64,000 nucleotides of DNA from Oscarella lobularis (taxonomy: Eukaryota; Porifera; Homoscleromorpha; Homosclerophorida; Oscarellidae). The notes beneath the pieces are model-generated. The model saw nothing but the letters and a program-made list of their open reading frames with translations, had not been told where the DNA came from and did no database searches. The stretch lies in NCBI RefSeq assembly GCF_947507565.1, contig NC_089193.1, forward strand, positions 682,001-746,000, in the 5' to 3' direction. This document shows, piece by piece, positions 18,785 through 33,700 of the stretch (position 1 is its first letter; the number at the start of each line of letters is the position of its first letter). The translations under genes and the position numbers were made by a program.

Positions 18785-21700
18785 CTACAAAATCTCGGAC
18801 AAAATGGACTTAAGTATAATTTTTTTGAATTCCTCTCCTGGTGATAGTATTTGAACACCAGTGCTGGAACCGCAAAAATCGAGTTCCTGTAGCACCAAAC
18901 CCTTAGTCGGGGAATCGTAGATTTCCTTGAAACGCTCGCGAAGACGATCTCGCACTCCAGGCACAACAGTCGAGAAAATAAATTTCATTTTTCTGTCATG
19001 AATTGATCGAATCAAGCTCTTGTCTTTCTCAATCTTGGCCGCCAATACATCGTTTTTCGACGGACTCTTATTCCAGTAGGCACCGTGTGGACACTCGTCT
19101 CCCATTTCAATTAGATACTGAACAGCATTGCTTCGCCATCCACTAAGATTCAGAGCCCATTTAATTCCCCCCATTACATCCGCGGCAGCGCCACATCCGC
19201 CGCTACATTTAACGGAATGAATTCTCTGGCTTAGGTTCTCAGCAAAATCAAAATCAAATATATTAGGCCTATTGGAATACGACGTCGAGCAGCAGCTGGA
19301 GCGGTAAATGACGCAGGCGACTTTCACATTTCCTTGACGTCCGCATTCTTTTAGATTTTTACAGATGTCTTTTGTTATTTCAACAATCCAGGTTTTTGCT
19401 CCATGTATATACGAAGACATGCTTCCAGTTCCGTCGATGACGTAGCACACATCCAAATTCATCGTTGAACTAAAACCAGTTGTATTTTCAAGGTAGACGT
19501 GATGCGCTACGCTGAGTTTATCACTTATATGATCTGCCAGACCTTCGTATACTTTGCGATCTTTGTGTGCTTTCCACTCTTCTTTTACTTTACTCGAAAT
19601 TGACTTCATAGCGGTTGACTCCCGTTTGTACCAGTCAGGCGTGTCCGTCGCAGAAGGCTGCGAGGAACAAAGTCCTTTCAGTGCTTCTGGGAGATGCGCA
19701 ACAGTTGCGGCTGTTACGTACGAATAGTAGGATTTGTCAACAGCAGTCTGTTCTAATCCAAGTCCAACACCTACTACGTCAACGCCAGCCAAAGTGGCCC
19801 TTTTTATTTCGTGTTGAAGGCGATCACCAGATGATCCAAATCCGTCGGTAAACACAAAGAGCTGCTTTGGATTTGAGCTTTCGTTTGCTAGAAAATAGTC
19901 GACCGCGATATGAATGCCGTCAGCATCAAGACTCTCCGGAAGCGTGCTTTTCGCGGCGGCAAGCAAACGAAGCACGCAAACGTCTCCCCATTTCTCTGAA
20001 AAACTTTTTATAATGGTAACTTTTCCAGAATAGGAAAGTATTGAGAATGATTCCATTTCACAGTTGTCCAGCGCTGTAGCCATTGCGATTATTGCAAGTG
20101 CGCTTGAACGCAGGCACGACCCTTGGACTGAGTTAGATACGTCCAAGAGAAAGCACACGTCATATCTAAAAAATAGTCAGAAAAATGGCGAACTTTATAG
20201 GTGCGCAAGCAAATTTACTTCGCCGATCCTCCTCCCGTTCTTTTGCGAAAAATGCGTTTGTATGTGTAATTTGTCTGAATCAATTTCAGCAGCGATGGAA
20301 CATGCAGAGAAGATCCGGAGAGCGAAGGTTGCCATTTAGTAAATTTGTTCTTGGGATACAGCATTTCCCGAAACACATTTGTAAGTTCCTAAAAATCGTA
20401 AATACTTTCAATTCCATACGAGTCGAAGCAAAAGAAGACACATACGTCGATTATGGCACTAATAGTAGCGGTTGTTTCTTTCCAAACTGCTGGTAGCTGC
20501 GTAAAGCGTTCAGGCAACGTGCTAAACCTCTCCTCTAGCAAACTCTCAAGTTTCTGCTTAAACTCCTAAATAGGCAGATCGCATGTTCTGTGATTTTATA
20601 TTTATATTTGCCTACGTTGTTTTCAGATAGCTCATCATTAATATCAGAAGTATCAGGAAGCATTCGTCGAAAAGTGTGCAATTCCCGAAGGAGAACTAAT
20701 CGCTTTCCACCTTTCTCTAGCTCGAGATCTTTTACCGCCTTTGTTAAAAATTTCTAAAAAATCAATATTTATTCCTGACAAAATGCAGACTTAGAGTTCT
20801 CACTTCCGCCTTCTCAAAGGTGAAATCCAACGAAATTCCTTGAGAAATAAACTCAACTTCTTTTGACTTTTTTGCTTTCAGGGTACTCCTTTGGCTACTC
20901 AAGTGTTCCGTCATAACTTTCATAATCATATCTGCTAATTTAGGTGCGACGGCCGACAAATCGTCAGGATTTACATGAACGCAAAAACTTGAAATTTGTT
21001 CGCAAGCAGTATCCACCTTCCTCTGCTGCCTTGAATCTGCTCCAGCATTGAGGGGTAAATCATCTGCTAATGAAACTGTTCTGAAGTTGACAATGATTAG
21101 TTGAATATCAAATTTAGCATTTGCAAAAATTTCCCGATACATATTACGATCCATCTGTTCAGAAATGCCTGAAAAACAAATATAGAATAAACTCTTGCGT
21201 TCTGTATTGCATGGATCCTACCGTCAGTTAACAAAATAATTGCTCTGAGCTTCGAGGTGTCAGTGCTTTGGCGAAATCCGTAAGGGCTTTTATTAATTAC
21301 CCAGTTGATAGCATCAGCAGGACGGGTTTTTTCCTTATTGTCCATAGCTTCAAGAATTAATTCGCCCTTTTCTTCGTCAAAGGGTTCGGAAAATTGCTTG
21401 AGCCAAAACTAAAGTTCTCTATATCACCTAATCATGCTTTACACATAAATAATGTTTAATACCTGAGTTTTTTCGCCACCAAACCTCATTACAGCAAATC
21501 GGCTCTCCAGCTTGTTTAGAGCCTCCATTGCGAGAACTAGAGCAGTCAAAGCATTTTGACATTTTTCTCCTCCCATACTTCCACTGTTGTCAAGACAGAA
21601 GATAAACTCCATTTCCTAAAAGGTCAATATAAAAAAATTGAAAACCGCTGCGCATACATGTCGGTGAACTAGAGTACCGTGCTAATGCTGCGTTTGTCGT

Positions 21701-24700
21701 CATCCTCCGCAAGATTCAGCTGTGCCCTACGAAGGTGATAAAGAAAGGCACTCTTCATCTCTGCTAATATATCTGAAAGACCCGTGTATGTCATGCGAAC
21801 TTCCTCCTACACAGACGAAAATCTCTTGACAAAAGAGAGACAGAGGAAAAGAAACTGCGCACCTGTCTCGTTTTGAGTTCATAAAACTTTTCCAGTACTC
21901 CTCTGCCCTGATTTCCTTCTGATAACCCTTTCGACTTTGCTTTTTGCATTTCCATTTGATCTTTGAGGGAAGTTTCCTTCAAGAGTTTCTGCACGTACTC
22001 TGACGGCAGCTTTGAGGCGGATACTTTCGCTCTTTGCTTCAATGTTGTAGAACCCTTTTGAGAGCTTTCTTTTAAAGAAGAAGAAGAAAGAGCTGTATAA
22101 TTGCTAAGACCAGCTATTCCTGGAAAAGACTGGCGAGCAATGCGTTTTAGCTCTTCTCCTACTGAAGTTTGAAAAGAAGCCGATTTTTGTCTAGCGAACA
22201 TCGGAAGATGTTCACCTAATCTGCGCGAAGTGGAACTATGGTTGGAATCAATGTCAGAGTCTCTTTTCTTTGATTGTGAATAAACGCCACTGAGAGATTC
22301 ACTTAAAGAATCGTTCACATCATCATCAAGAACGAGTTCAGGCGGCTGATGAAGAACAGCGGAGGTGGCAGCGTATTCTTCCTCCAAACGAGCATACGAG
22401 TCATACCTTCTTGCCTCTGAAAGCAACAACGCAAGTAGATCAGGTCTGAGATCCTGTCAAAACAACACCTATGTAGAGAAAAGACACAATGAAAATGTAA
22501 ACTTTACCTCAATTTCTGATAATTCCTCTGAGTCATTGTAAGTTATGTCAAGAGAACTGAGAAACCTGGCAGCTGTTTCTGTGCTATTGATTTTGGCGAA
22601 GGCTCGCAGTAAACGAATGAGTTCAATTTCGGCCGAGATGAGTGTATCATTTGCTGCCGGGCAAATGTACTCCATTGGAAGTTCAACAGCAGAGTCCTCC
22701 TTTTCCGATTGACAACGCTGATTCCTAATTTCACTTATCTAATTCGAAAAACGTTTTATCTCTATAAAACGTCACGCAGAGAACTTACCATAGGATTGTA
22801 GATTTTATCGCAGAGATAGCGACGTAACATTTGGCAGCACCTCCACAATGCTACAGCAGTTTTGCACAGAAGTTTCAACAGATCATCCGACGCGGCTGAT
22901 CCTATTCCCTTATGTAGAAGGTAGCAAGACGTGTAAAAGATGGAGGATAATCGAATTGTGCAGTGTTTTATTGCACCGCCTTGTTCAATGCATTTTCTGA
23001 TGTTAGAAACTTCGTCTTTTGCACAAAGTTCTTGACATTCTTCAACCAAAGGCAGGCCATGGTAAATCGAAAGAGCAGCCGTATAAACTTTGGTTATCTC
23101 AGTGTTATTGACTTCCTCCAATTTCGCCTGAAAGAAAATGGATTAGCCTAAGTCTATAGTTAATGGACCTTACAAGAAAACTTTTTTCGGTTGTATCATC
23201 GCTGTCGCTTTCGTCCGAAACTCCGCACATGGACAAATCTTCAACACTGTTCGAACTGACTTTGCTTGAACCCTCTGATTCAGTAGAAAAGCTGCGACTG
23301 TACGTAGGTTTATCAGCCAAGTTAAGAACGAATTCTTCATCTCGTAAACTGATCCATTTTGGGTTCAACGGTGTTTTAACAACTGCCTTGGCAAGAGATG
23401 ACGTACGTTCGTCTTTCACAGTAAGTGCCTGCAGTTCCCTTTTTCTGCTCATAGGAGAGTTTAGCCAAGTCAATAATGCGCCTATGCTGTACGCAACATA
23501 GGTTTCCCAATTTTTAGCAAAACTCTTTTGATCTTTAGATAGCTTCCAACAACCGTGAAAGAACTCTAGCAAAAGGATTACGTCGCTAGGCTCAATTGCC
23601 AAAGTTGTTTCGTGATTGACGGCAAGAGAAACCACAGTACCGCACAAAGCAATCACTTCGCTACTACCGCACTCCAACGATTGACTCAGGCTATAAAACA
23701 TCTTGAATAGAACGTTGTAGTCGTCTTGACGTTTTCTATTTTCTATCAATCCCAAAGAGTCAGCTAAGTCTGTTACTGCCGTAATCGATTTTTCAATTTC
23801 AAAACTGTCTTTTTTAAGAAGTTCTTTTACAACTTCTTGCGTTTCTTGACAAATCGGAAGTTGCCAATGAGTTTGACAAAGGAGCGAAAAATATTTCTTG
23901 ACGTCGAAAAGAAGACTTTGAAACTCAAGCGTGCATTCCACCGCTTTTGCGCACTTGATAAGAAGGTCAAAAACCATCAAGTGATTATGTCGAATATGGC
24001 TTTCTTCCTTAAAAACAGTACAGCAAACGTTTACCACAGATTTAATAGCTTTAGAAACCGGTACTGTCACAGTTTTCATTGATGCAAGCTTGCGCAAGAA
24101 GCACACAACATGCTTCCAACTTCGTTCGTTAGACTCACCAGTCATCTTGCTACAGCTGGATCCTAGCGCTAGCAAAACATCTTTTTCTGCACAAGAAAAA
24201 TCTCCAGAGCACAGATCATCAATCAAAGAAGCAAGCTCAAACGAAGGAGCCTCTTGAAAGAACGACAGAACAAATTCAGCAAAATTCCACTGCTCTTTAG
24301 GAATGCTTAGATTTCCAATAAATAGCAGCCTTTTAGCAATAGAGAACGCCAGGTCGAAAGATTGGGCGTCACAATTTGCTTTGTTAGTAGAAAAAAGCAT
24401 ATTGTCAAATATGTAGACAACGGCTTTAACGCCGAGATTGTCGAGTTCAGTCAGTAATAACAAATTAGAAACAAAACTGGAAATGAATGATGAAATGTTA
24501 ATAGCCCACCTATCTGGAAGTAAAGATGCCGCATCGGAAGAAATTTGCTGCAATTTCTGAGCCACATTATTAGACGTAGCTAGACACTCCGTTAAAACGT
24601 CGTCAAAAGTTGAAGATTTTGCTATAAAGGAGAGTATGTCCGATGCTGTAAAGCCGTACCAATCTATTTCAACTAATGCTTCTCTAATCGCCATTTCATC

Positions 24701-27700
24701 CCATTGTTTTGAATCCGGATGAGCAATACGCAGAACCTTGGAAACGGTTTTTGTTTTTAGAGCTTGCACAAAATTAAAAAGGTTGTCAACAAGAAATCTT
24801 TTGAACTTAGCATTTATTCTTTTGTTGGCAATAATAACAATTTTTGCCAGCTGCTCCTCTAAATTAAGTTTTGTTTCTAGAAGTTGTTTTTCTTTTTCAA
24901 TATAGGGTTCACAAGCGTCAGTGATATCATTGGGATCGCCGGGAAAAAACACAACGGCAACACTCATTAGAGCCGTAGGAAGATCGATAAGTGTAGCCTT
25001 CATAACTTGCGAAAGTTTATCAGAAAGAAAACCTCTATTCAACAACCCTTTAATAGATTGAAACGATTTCGCGTCATCACTGCTGCCAAAGCTCTGACAG
25101 TAAAGAACAGAAGAGGCAAGCTGAAACGCTTCAAAAGAAACAGACTGACGCATGCTGCAAAGAGGTTGACTATTGTCTTCAATTGACAATGCACGGTCTA
25201 GCTGCCTTATTTGAGAAGCTAAGTTTTTTAGAGCAGAATGAAATTGCTCGCCGTGAGACTTGTTAACGAGTGCCGCAAGTGTTTCCAAGGTTGTCCCACA
25301 GGGCTGAAGGCCGATATTTTCTTTCACTAGTTCCTCAGCAATTTTACCGAACGTCGTGAAACTTTTTGAGTCGTCATTTAGGAAAAGTTCTCCAATGTCT
25401 CTGAGAATTTCCATACTGGAAAAAAGTGGTTTTTTAGTCTGAAACACTTTGCAGAACTTGCTGCACATAGCTGAAGCAGATGGAACATTTTCAGGATCAA
25501 AGTCGACAAAAAAACGTTTCCAATCAGTGACATGAGCTGAACGATAAATTGCCTCTTTAGTTACATTTGAAATAACGTCCGCAAGAGCCTTTCTGTCACG
25601 TAAGGTGAGCCAGCTGACGAGTAAATTCGAGTAACTTAGAATGCATTGCTTTGTGGTATTTTTGCATTGTTTTGTGCTATTTTCTGCTAAATCTAAAAGA
25701 AATTTCGATAATTGTTCTGTTCCTTCACTGCAAGGAAAAGCGTTGCTTGCGAACGTAGCGATGATTTCAAAAAGAGAGCAGTAGATTTCGTTCATGTTAG
25801 TTGACTTCCACGCAACAGGAAAAAGCATAAGAACACGCTTGACTTTTATTTTGTAGTCAGATGAAAGATTCAAGCAAGAAATAACGCCGCAAAATAGCTG
25901 AAAAAGCGAATCAATGGAAGGAAACGTCAGAGGATTTTGATTGAGGGTATCTCCTAAACGAAGAAGTGCCAATCTAGCTGAGCCAAACCAAGCGTTGTTT
26001 ATCTGAGAAGAAGATAGGTGAACAGCCTCTGCAATGTAGAACGCAATGTCACACGCCTTTACAGGACAACAAGACAGTTTCACAGAGCACTTTAACAGGT
26101 TAATTGAGCAGATTCTTCTGTTGCACTTGGCATCACCAAGGCTATTAAACTCCGAAACCCAATTTAGAAAATCTGTTGAATTTTGAAACTTGCGCCCATA
26201 AAATTTTCCCCATAAAACGCCGAGAAAATCTTCTTTTTTTGCATTTTTTAGAATCAGTTCAGATATAGCAAGAAGTGACAATTTCTTCGAAGGTTCTTGT
26301 GGCAATCGGTGGCAAACATTGTCATATTTTTCCAAAAGCAAAAGAAAATGTTGAAAGCTCTCTTTAGCTGGTTGTTCAGCTACAATAGCACTTGCCATAA
26401 AGCTTAAAAATTTGATAGAGCTGGTAAGAATCCAACGGAAGGGAGACAGAGTTTGAGTATTAGGGTAAACCAAAGCTTCTGCCAACCAACTGATTGAAAT
26501 TTCTTCTTTCATAGCAAGTAAAACGCCAAATTCCGCCTTTTCAAAACTTTGTGCATACTTGAGGAGAGACAAAATGACAGCTTTTTCTGTCGAATTTTGA
26601 TCAAAACTTTCAATTGCTTTAAGAAACTGAGGAAAATTCGTAGCTACACCAAATTCACCTGAGCTATTGTCAGTGAGCCGGAAAAAGGCAACTGTTAGAT
26701 GACGAATGATTCCAGTAAAACTTTCTTCGTTTGCTGCTTCGGCTAAATGGCACCGAACGGACTCCACATCCGGAGATGAGAACCTTTTTCCAAGCGGCTC
26801 CAGCCGCTTTGAGTTGGACGGTTTTCCTACCATATATAACTTTCGCCAAAGGGAAAACGCTTTTCCGTTATAGCCAACAAAACTTTTACTTGGACAAATT
26901 TTAATCGAAAGTCCGTACCAGTCAGCTTCAGATTTAAGAAAACAGTGAACTTGTCTTTCTTCTACTTTGTCCACGAAGAAACTGAAATAGCCGCTTTGCT
27001 TAACACGGGTTTTCGATATTTCAAAAGACTCGGCTCCAACAGCTGAAAACCCTCCATCAATCATTAAACGACATTCAGTTTTCACTTTAAACAAAGCATT
27101 AATATTTCCTCCTTGCGCGTCAACTAAAGCGCAGACTACATTGGGCTTATCAGTGAACGTCATGTCAAAATTAGTGACTTGATTCCTGAAGTTAATACGG
27201 AATTGTGCTGAGATGTCTTGACCGCATTGCAATCGCCGGCAGATAAAAGACCCTTTCGTCTGGAGTAACGATCCCGGTCGCCATTGAAACTTAACAGTTT
27301 CTTTTATACGCTGCTTTAGCTTCAGCTTCAATACTTCATGTTCACATAATTCGAGTGTGTCACTCCATATTTCAACTTCTTCTTCTTCAAAAAAACGACT
27401 TCTGAGCCACAACTCAAGGGCTACCTTGGGTATAGGTATGTTGTCGCTTTTATCGCTGCAGAACTTCACATCACAATCATACACTGAGTGTGTATCAGCA
27501 AGGAAGTTATCAGGGATTACACTATAATGCTCTGCGCGAACACCATCTCGAACATTCAAAACTGATGAGTGACAATTTTCTTTCACCTTCCTTTGCAGTG
27601 AAATTCTTTGAGATGTTCTAGGCAAAACGAGAAATTGGCTGCCAGAGGGTTCCAAACGAAAATCTTCTCGACCCCTGCCCAAGTTCGGGGAAAGAAGAGC

Positions 27701-30700
27701 TGGAACGGAAAAAGAATTGTAAAACGTTAGCTGTTTATCAGAAGCTTTAGGGACGTAAAGAATCGAAGAGTCCTCTAGTTTGCTGCCGGTGTTATTGTCG
27801 TAGCCAACGACAAAAGGTTGGATCAATTGCCCTCTAGCACAAACGCTAATTTCTTTCTCGGAAGAAAACCTGATAGTGTAGTGTTTGCTAAAACGCTTTG
27901 GTTGAGGGTTAGCTCCAAGTTTAAGAAAAAAGGAGAGTTCAATACTGGAACAAGAAGGTATAATGTGCTCAACTTCATACGATGCTAGAGCGTGTTCAGC
28001 ACATTTTACAACAATTGAAGGAAGACATTTTTCGCCTTCAACAGAAATTATTTGGAATTTGACATCAGTGGAAGCTCTATTCGTTAATGTCAGCAATCTT
28101 TTTACATCTAAGGGTTTCTCTTTGATGTCAATTACGCCAAAATTAATTGTTTTGCTTGAAACAATGATGCAGTCATTCACACTTTCCAAAGTTCCTTCAA
28201 CCAAAAATTCGATTTGTCTCAAAAGCGTTCGGTATTCTTCCTTAGTAGACCAAATCTTTAAAGTATAAGACCGACGCAAAGCTCGTCGATGAAATGAAGC
28301 AGATGAAACACTATCGCAGAATGCAACAGCAATTTCTACTTTGCTTAGAGGATTGATAGTTCCGCTGCTTGGAACCATTTCAAAACCTTCAGAGAAGGTA
28401 TCTGCATCCTTCATGGACTCCACCTGGTAATTGGCCTTAACTGCAATGGAGTCGTTATAGATGCAAAATCGAACCAGCATGCTCTCTGGATTAGCGTTTG
28501 AGCATCTCATTTTAATCACAAATGACTTTAAAGAGGGAACAAGTACGCTGTCCTTGTTATCAAGTAAATGAAGTGAGGGAACCGCGCTTTCAAGCAGAGC
28601 AGTCCTATTTTCAAATGAGAGCAAATCAAACTCGACCCTCGGAGAGGCAAACGTCTGCGAAATCCAAGCGCTTTTTCTTTTCCAATCACAAAAAAGCCGT
28701 GAAAAATTTAGAAGACTTTCTCGACGGCCGGTAAACCTATTTTGAAGACTTTGCAGACTACCAGTTCGGAAATAGACTTCAGACTTTGCCAGATCATCTG
28801 CAGCAGTTCGCAACAATGATTGACACTCGTCAAGTTCTTTACCATTGTTTGCTGTTAAGCAGCACAGAAGAAGGAGTGAGAGTTGCTTCGTGTGACTTCT
28901 ATAAAACTCATACGTAAGCAAATCCTGAAGCGCTGACGCCGCGTTGATTAGGTCCCTTCCAGCGGCAACTGCTTTTGAAGGAAATTTCTCATTCAGAAAG
29001 AGAAATCGTCCATTTGGTGCCGGATCATTCAGCGCCCTTATAACGCTATTGCCTTCGTTAATTGTCGACAGCATATTTTCTAATGGCATAATTCTTAAAC
29101 CTTCCCTGCATTTTTTAAACGCATTGTAGGAAACAGTAGACAACAGTGGCGGTGACGTATCGCAGTCAGCGTATGCTTTAAACGTTTCGATAACATTAAC
29201 ACAGAATTCAAGAGACTTTCGTTCAACTTCTCTACTCAACGATTCTATTCGCTCTTTCTCTTTCTGAAACACTGTTTTGTCTTTGCACTCTCCCGCTTTA
29301 TCACTTGGCAAAGTTGGCATTAAAGGAACTGGTTCCCATTTGTGTTTTTTCAACGCCGATTTGACGCCTTCTAAACATTCTGAAAGGCATTTGCGCAAAT
29401 CCTCCACACTATTCATCAGAGGCTCGAAATTTTCGCTTACAGATAATCTGAACTTTGAAATGCATTTGAAAGTTACAGCAACTGTTATTGCGCTTTTCGG
29501 TGAACGGAAATGCACCACCACGGCTTCAGTTGCAACGGGAGTGCTACACATCGACGCGAAAGTCGATTGCGTAACTTTGTAAGAGTCATCATCGACAACA
29601 AGAGTTAAACTCTTTACTGCTTTTTCCGAAAGAGAGAAACACGCACAGCGCATGTGCCAGCTTGAAAATGAAACAGGAAAGACAAACTTTTTGCCATTTT
29701 CAAAGAAAAAAAATAGCATTTCTCGACAAAAGGAAACATCAGTGGAAACCGCCTCCAAACACATTTCTGAAAAGTCCAAAGTATAACTCTCAGATTCGAC
29801 GCAAAAAAGATTATCTATTGTGCAGTTTGATTTTAACAGAAGACCATTGTACTCCTGCAAAATAGAAATGGTTCGATCATAAAGCTCCTGATCAGAGCCT
29901 TCAATCTTAGCGAGCGAAGATAATATGTGCAGAGCTTGAACAAGGTACAACTCTGCGGTTTTCCTGCTCTCCTCGTGTTCCTCTTTGGCTTTAGTGTACA
30001 CGGCCATGTCTCTGTCATATTTAGCTTTCTGTGACTTGAAAAAATCCCAAAATTTCTCTGCAAATGTCTTCTCTCTCTGACGACAAACCTTGCTTTGCTC
30101 TTCCACCTTGTCATAAATTGCAGATATCCAACGCTGCATTGCTTCTTCGGTGACCTCTTTTAACTTTTCGATATTTAATCGGTACTCCTCATACTTCTCC
30201 GGCAGAGTAGGACAAAAGGACCTGCTCTGACAGTGGTTATAGTATGCTGATAAACCACTTTCAAAAAAGCCCATTGGGCCTTCGGCAAAAACTTCTAACA
30301 AAGATTCAGCTTTTTCGAATCCGATCTTTCGTCTCCAGAATCTTATATGTGAGCATAGATTTTGCTTGAGAAAAATCATGCACTCGTTACAACAAGATTG
30401 AAACTTTTTGAGAACGTTCCAAACAAAATTGACGTCTAGCTTCAACAACGGCGAGTCGCAAAGCACTTTATGAATAGAATCCCCAAGAGTTTGACTTCCT
30501 TCGTACAAAAATGAAGTTAATAGGCGAAGAGAACCGTAGCTCTCTCCATCTTCATTCCTAAGAAATGCCCACAAATCGCAAAGAGTGTCGTCACTGAGAA
30601 GATTGGGCTGCAGAATGTGCCAGAGCTCTAAATCCTCTGCTCTAATGCCTACCGGAGAAAATCGGGCAAAGGCTTTTCGCAAGTTCTCTTTCTCCACAGA

Positions 30701-33700
30701 AATGCCAGCACCGACGACTTTTAGAGAAATATAACGCGCAGTGAGTTGCACTTTCTCTGCGGGGTCGTCGTTCTTTTGAGCAGAAAGAAACAAAGATAAC
30801 TGCGTTGTTGAAAGTGAAAGACGGTCTGAGCACGAGGCAACATTTGAAACGTCATCTTCAATCTTTTGAGATTGCATACAAAGAAGATCTTTCAGAACGC
30901 TTTTGACCAAATGGCGACCTTCATCTACGAGATCAACTTCGCGGCATACACATTCAAGTTTGGATGCCAAATTAGCACATGCTTCGCCTAACACTGCCCA
31001 AAACGACTTCAATTTCCTTTCAATGCTAATCTCTTCTTCAAGCAAAGAGTACGGGTTTCCCAAGTGACAAAACACAAAAGCTTCTAAAGGACTTTTCAAC
31101 TGGCTTACTAAGCAAGCCAATTCCACCCTAACCGAAGCCAGCTGAGATTCAACATTTAGTCTAGAATACTTTTCAAGGGCTTTAGAATCGTGCTGAAGTA
31201 ACTTTCTTTCAACACCTCTCAAATAGGAATTTCCCTTATCCCTACGTTCCATATACAAAAACGTCAGAGCTGCAATGCTCGTTGCAACTTCACTAGCGCG
31301 ATAAAGAAGCAACGACGCCGACGTCCATGAAGCAACTTCTTCTGCCTGTAGGATAAATTCATGCGACAAATTGAGAAGTTTTGAAACGTTCGTGTCATAT
31401 TCATTGTATTTCCTTGATGAATTTTTACACTCTTCAACCAATAATTGACTAGCAGCCTCTAAACAAACGCCTTTCTCTCTTGCTCTAAACAAATCGTGCT
31501 CCAAGCCGATCTTCTTTCGAAAGACAGCTGCCTTTCGGCTGACATCCGCAAGCGCCCCTTCGAGCGACGTCCAACACACCTTGAGAAGTCTTATAGGAGC
31601 TAAAACAGTTTCTCCAACTTGTGATAGAGAAAAATTACTCTTAAATGTCTCAATTAAAAGAGACAGACTCTGGGAAGCCTTAGAACACTTTTCTAACAGT
31701 GGCTTTTCCCATCCTTCACAACCTCCCTTTTTAGATGCGCTGTCGCCTGCTCTGTTGCTTGCAAACAGAAGTAGAGATTTGAAAAGAAGTCTAATTTTAG
31801 GAAGTTCGCTTTCTGCAACGAGAATAGGAGAGTCAGGATGCGCCTCACTGACCTGAAATGGAGTCACATCAAAGGCATCACAAAGTTCCGCAAAAACATC
31901 GTCGACAGTGCTGAAAACATTTGGAGTTTCGAATAGGTCAGAAAGAACCTTTTTCACTTCACTTTCTTTACGTTTTGACGCCAAAAAAATATTCTGATTA
32001 TAATTTTCTTCAAATTGTTTGCTCGAAGAAGCAAGTCTAGTAGTAAGAGGTTTGAAACTGTTGCTGGAAAACCCAGAAGACATGAAGTAAAACAACCACT
32101 TGCATAAAAATAAACCATAAGCGGCGGCGCAAACGTGAATCTCTGGTAAACTTTTACGATCCAAATAAGTGCGAAGAGTTTTCGCTTCTAAGTCAATGTG
32201 ATCTTTCAGGTCAGAGGAAAGCGCACGTATAAACCGACTGAAGTAAGAGAAAAACGTGTCTGCCTTGTATCCTTCTTCTAAAAGCAGCTGACTAAAGCCA
32301 GACGTTTCTTCTCTTTCGTCAGTTGACTGGGTTTCCGCATCAGCCCAAAGCACATTTTGCCAATCGCTATCGTGATCAGCTAGTGATTCTTCAGCGACAT
32401 TCAACAGATGGAGGAAACGAGTATTGCCTGGAAACAGAATGAAGTACATATCAGACACGCCGAGAAAAAGGGGTCTGATGGACGTTACGTCGTTCTTTGT
32501 CAAATGCTGTTTGAACTTTTCCAACGCTTTGCAACGTTCTCTGGTTCGTCGGTAAAGGACCGCGGCGTTAGATACCGTTCTTTTGGTCTCATCTACCAAA
32601 TCCAGTGCTGGCTTACAGAGGCACAAAACAGCAGAATAGGAGCAGAGATATTGCCACTGCTCCGAAAAAAGAGTCCGCCTTCTGTTCTGAAAGAAAACGT
32701 TGCAAAGCTTCTCGAGAAGAATATCCAAGTTTTCAAGGGTGAATTCGTCTTCAAAAAGCTCGTCTGCCAATTTTAGATACGCTTCTGCACGTTCCCCTAT
32801 TCCAGTTACGGCAACTAACTCCGCCAGAGCTATCCGGTCTTCACTCGTGACGCTTACCAATTGGCGGCCCTCGCGTTCCATCAAGCTTTTTCTGATGCTG
32901 AGAAGTTTGCTTACAACACAGCGGAGACGGCTTTCTTCAATGGCATAGCCAGCTACAACATTAAAAAGTTCAGTCATCTGTTTGACATTATCAAAACTAT
33001 TCCCGCATTTTGCTTTCACTACTTCATTTATGAGGTCACGATTAGTAGAATGGCACTTCGATTGACCTGCTCCCATGGTAATGTCTGGGCATGATTGCCT
33101 TACCTCAGCTTCAAATGAAAATTCTACATTTCTTGCAACACTTTCACGCTTCTTCAGACTTTCAAACTCTTTAGAAAAGGCTTTTCCTTTGCTTTGTAGA
33201 ACCGCTTTTATGTCTGCGGATCCTGGGCCATGTTCTGCGTATTGCACCTTTACGTCGTGAATAGTTCGCTTGAGACGAAGGAGAAATTGAAGGGGCGGCG
33301 ACGTGAAAGATACGGCTTCGCGGTGAAACCTTGAAAGATTTTCAACAAAGACCGATAGCATGTGTTCCTGTGCTTCGCTTTGACGCTCGTAGGCGTCATT
33401 AGGAATTTCAGTCTTAACGCTTTGAAATTCTCGAACGCAATCTTTCGCTGCTGTTAGAACCAAAGAAAAGTTTACTGTTTCGTAAAACGAAGGCAATAAA
33501 CCTTCAAACGTTTTCAGCACCGCTGCCAAACAATCTGCATCTGAAAGTAGATTATCGGGGCAAATGTCAACACTGTCTCCTTCCATTCTAAAGTTGCGAA
33601 ACAATTTGGTGCATGCTTCATTCACAAAAGACAGAGCGGCTGACAACTTCTGAAGCCCAGCATTAGAAACGGGAAGACTGAAGCACCCTTCAAAGGAAAC

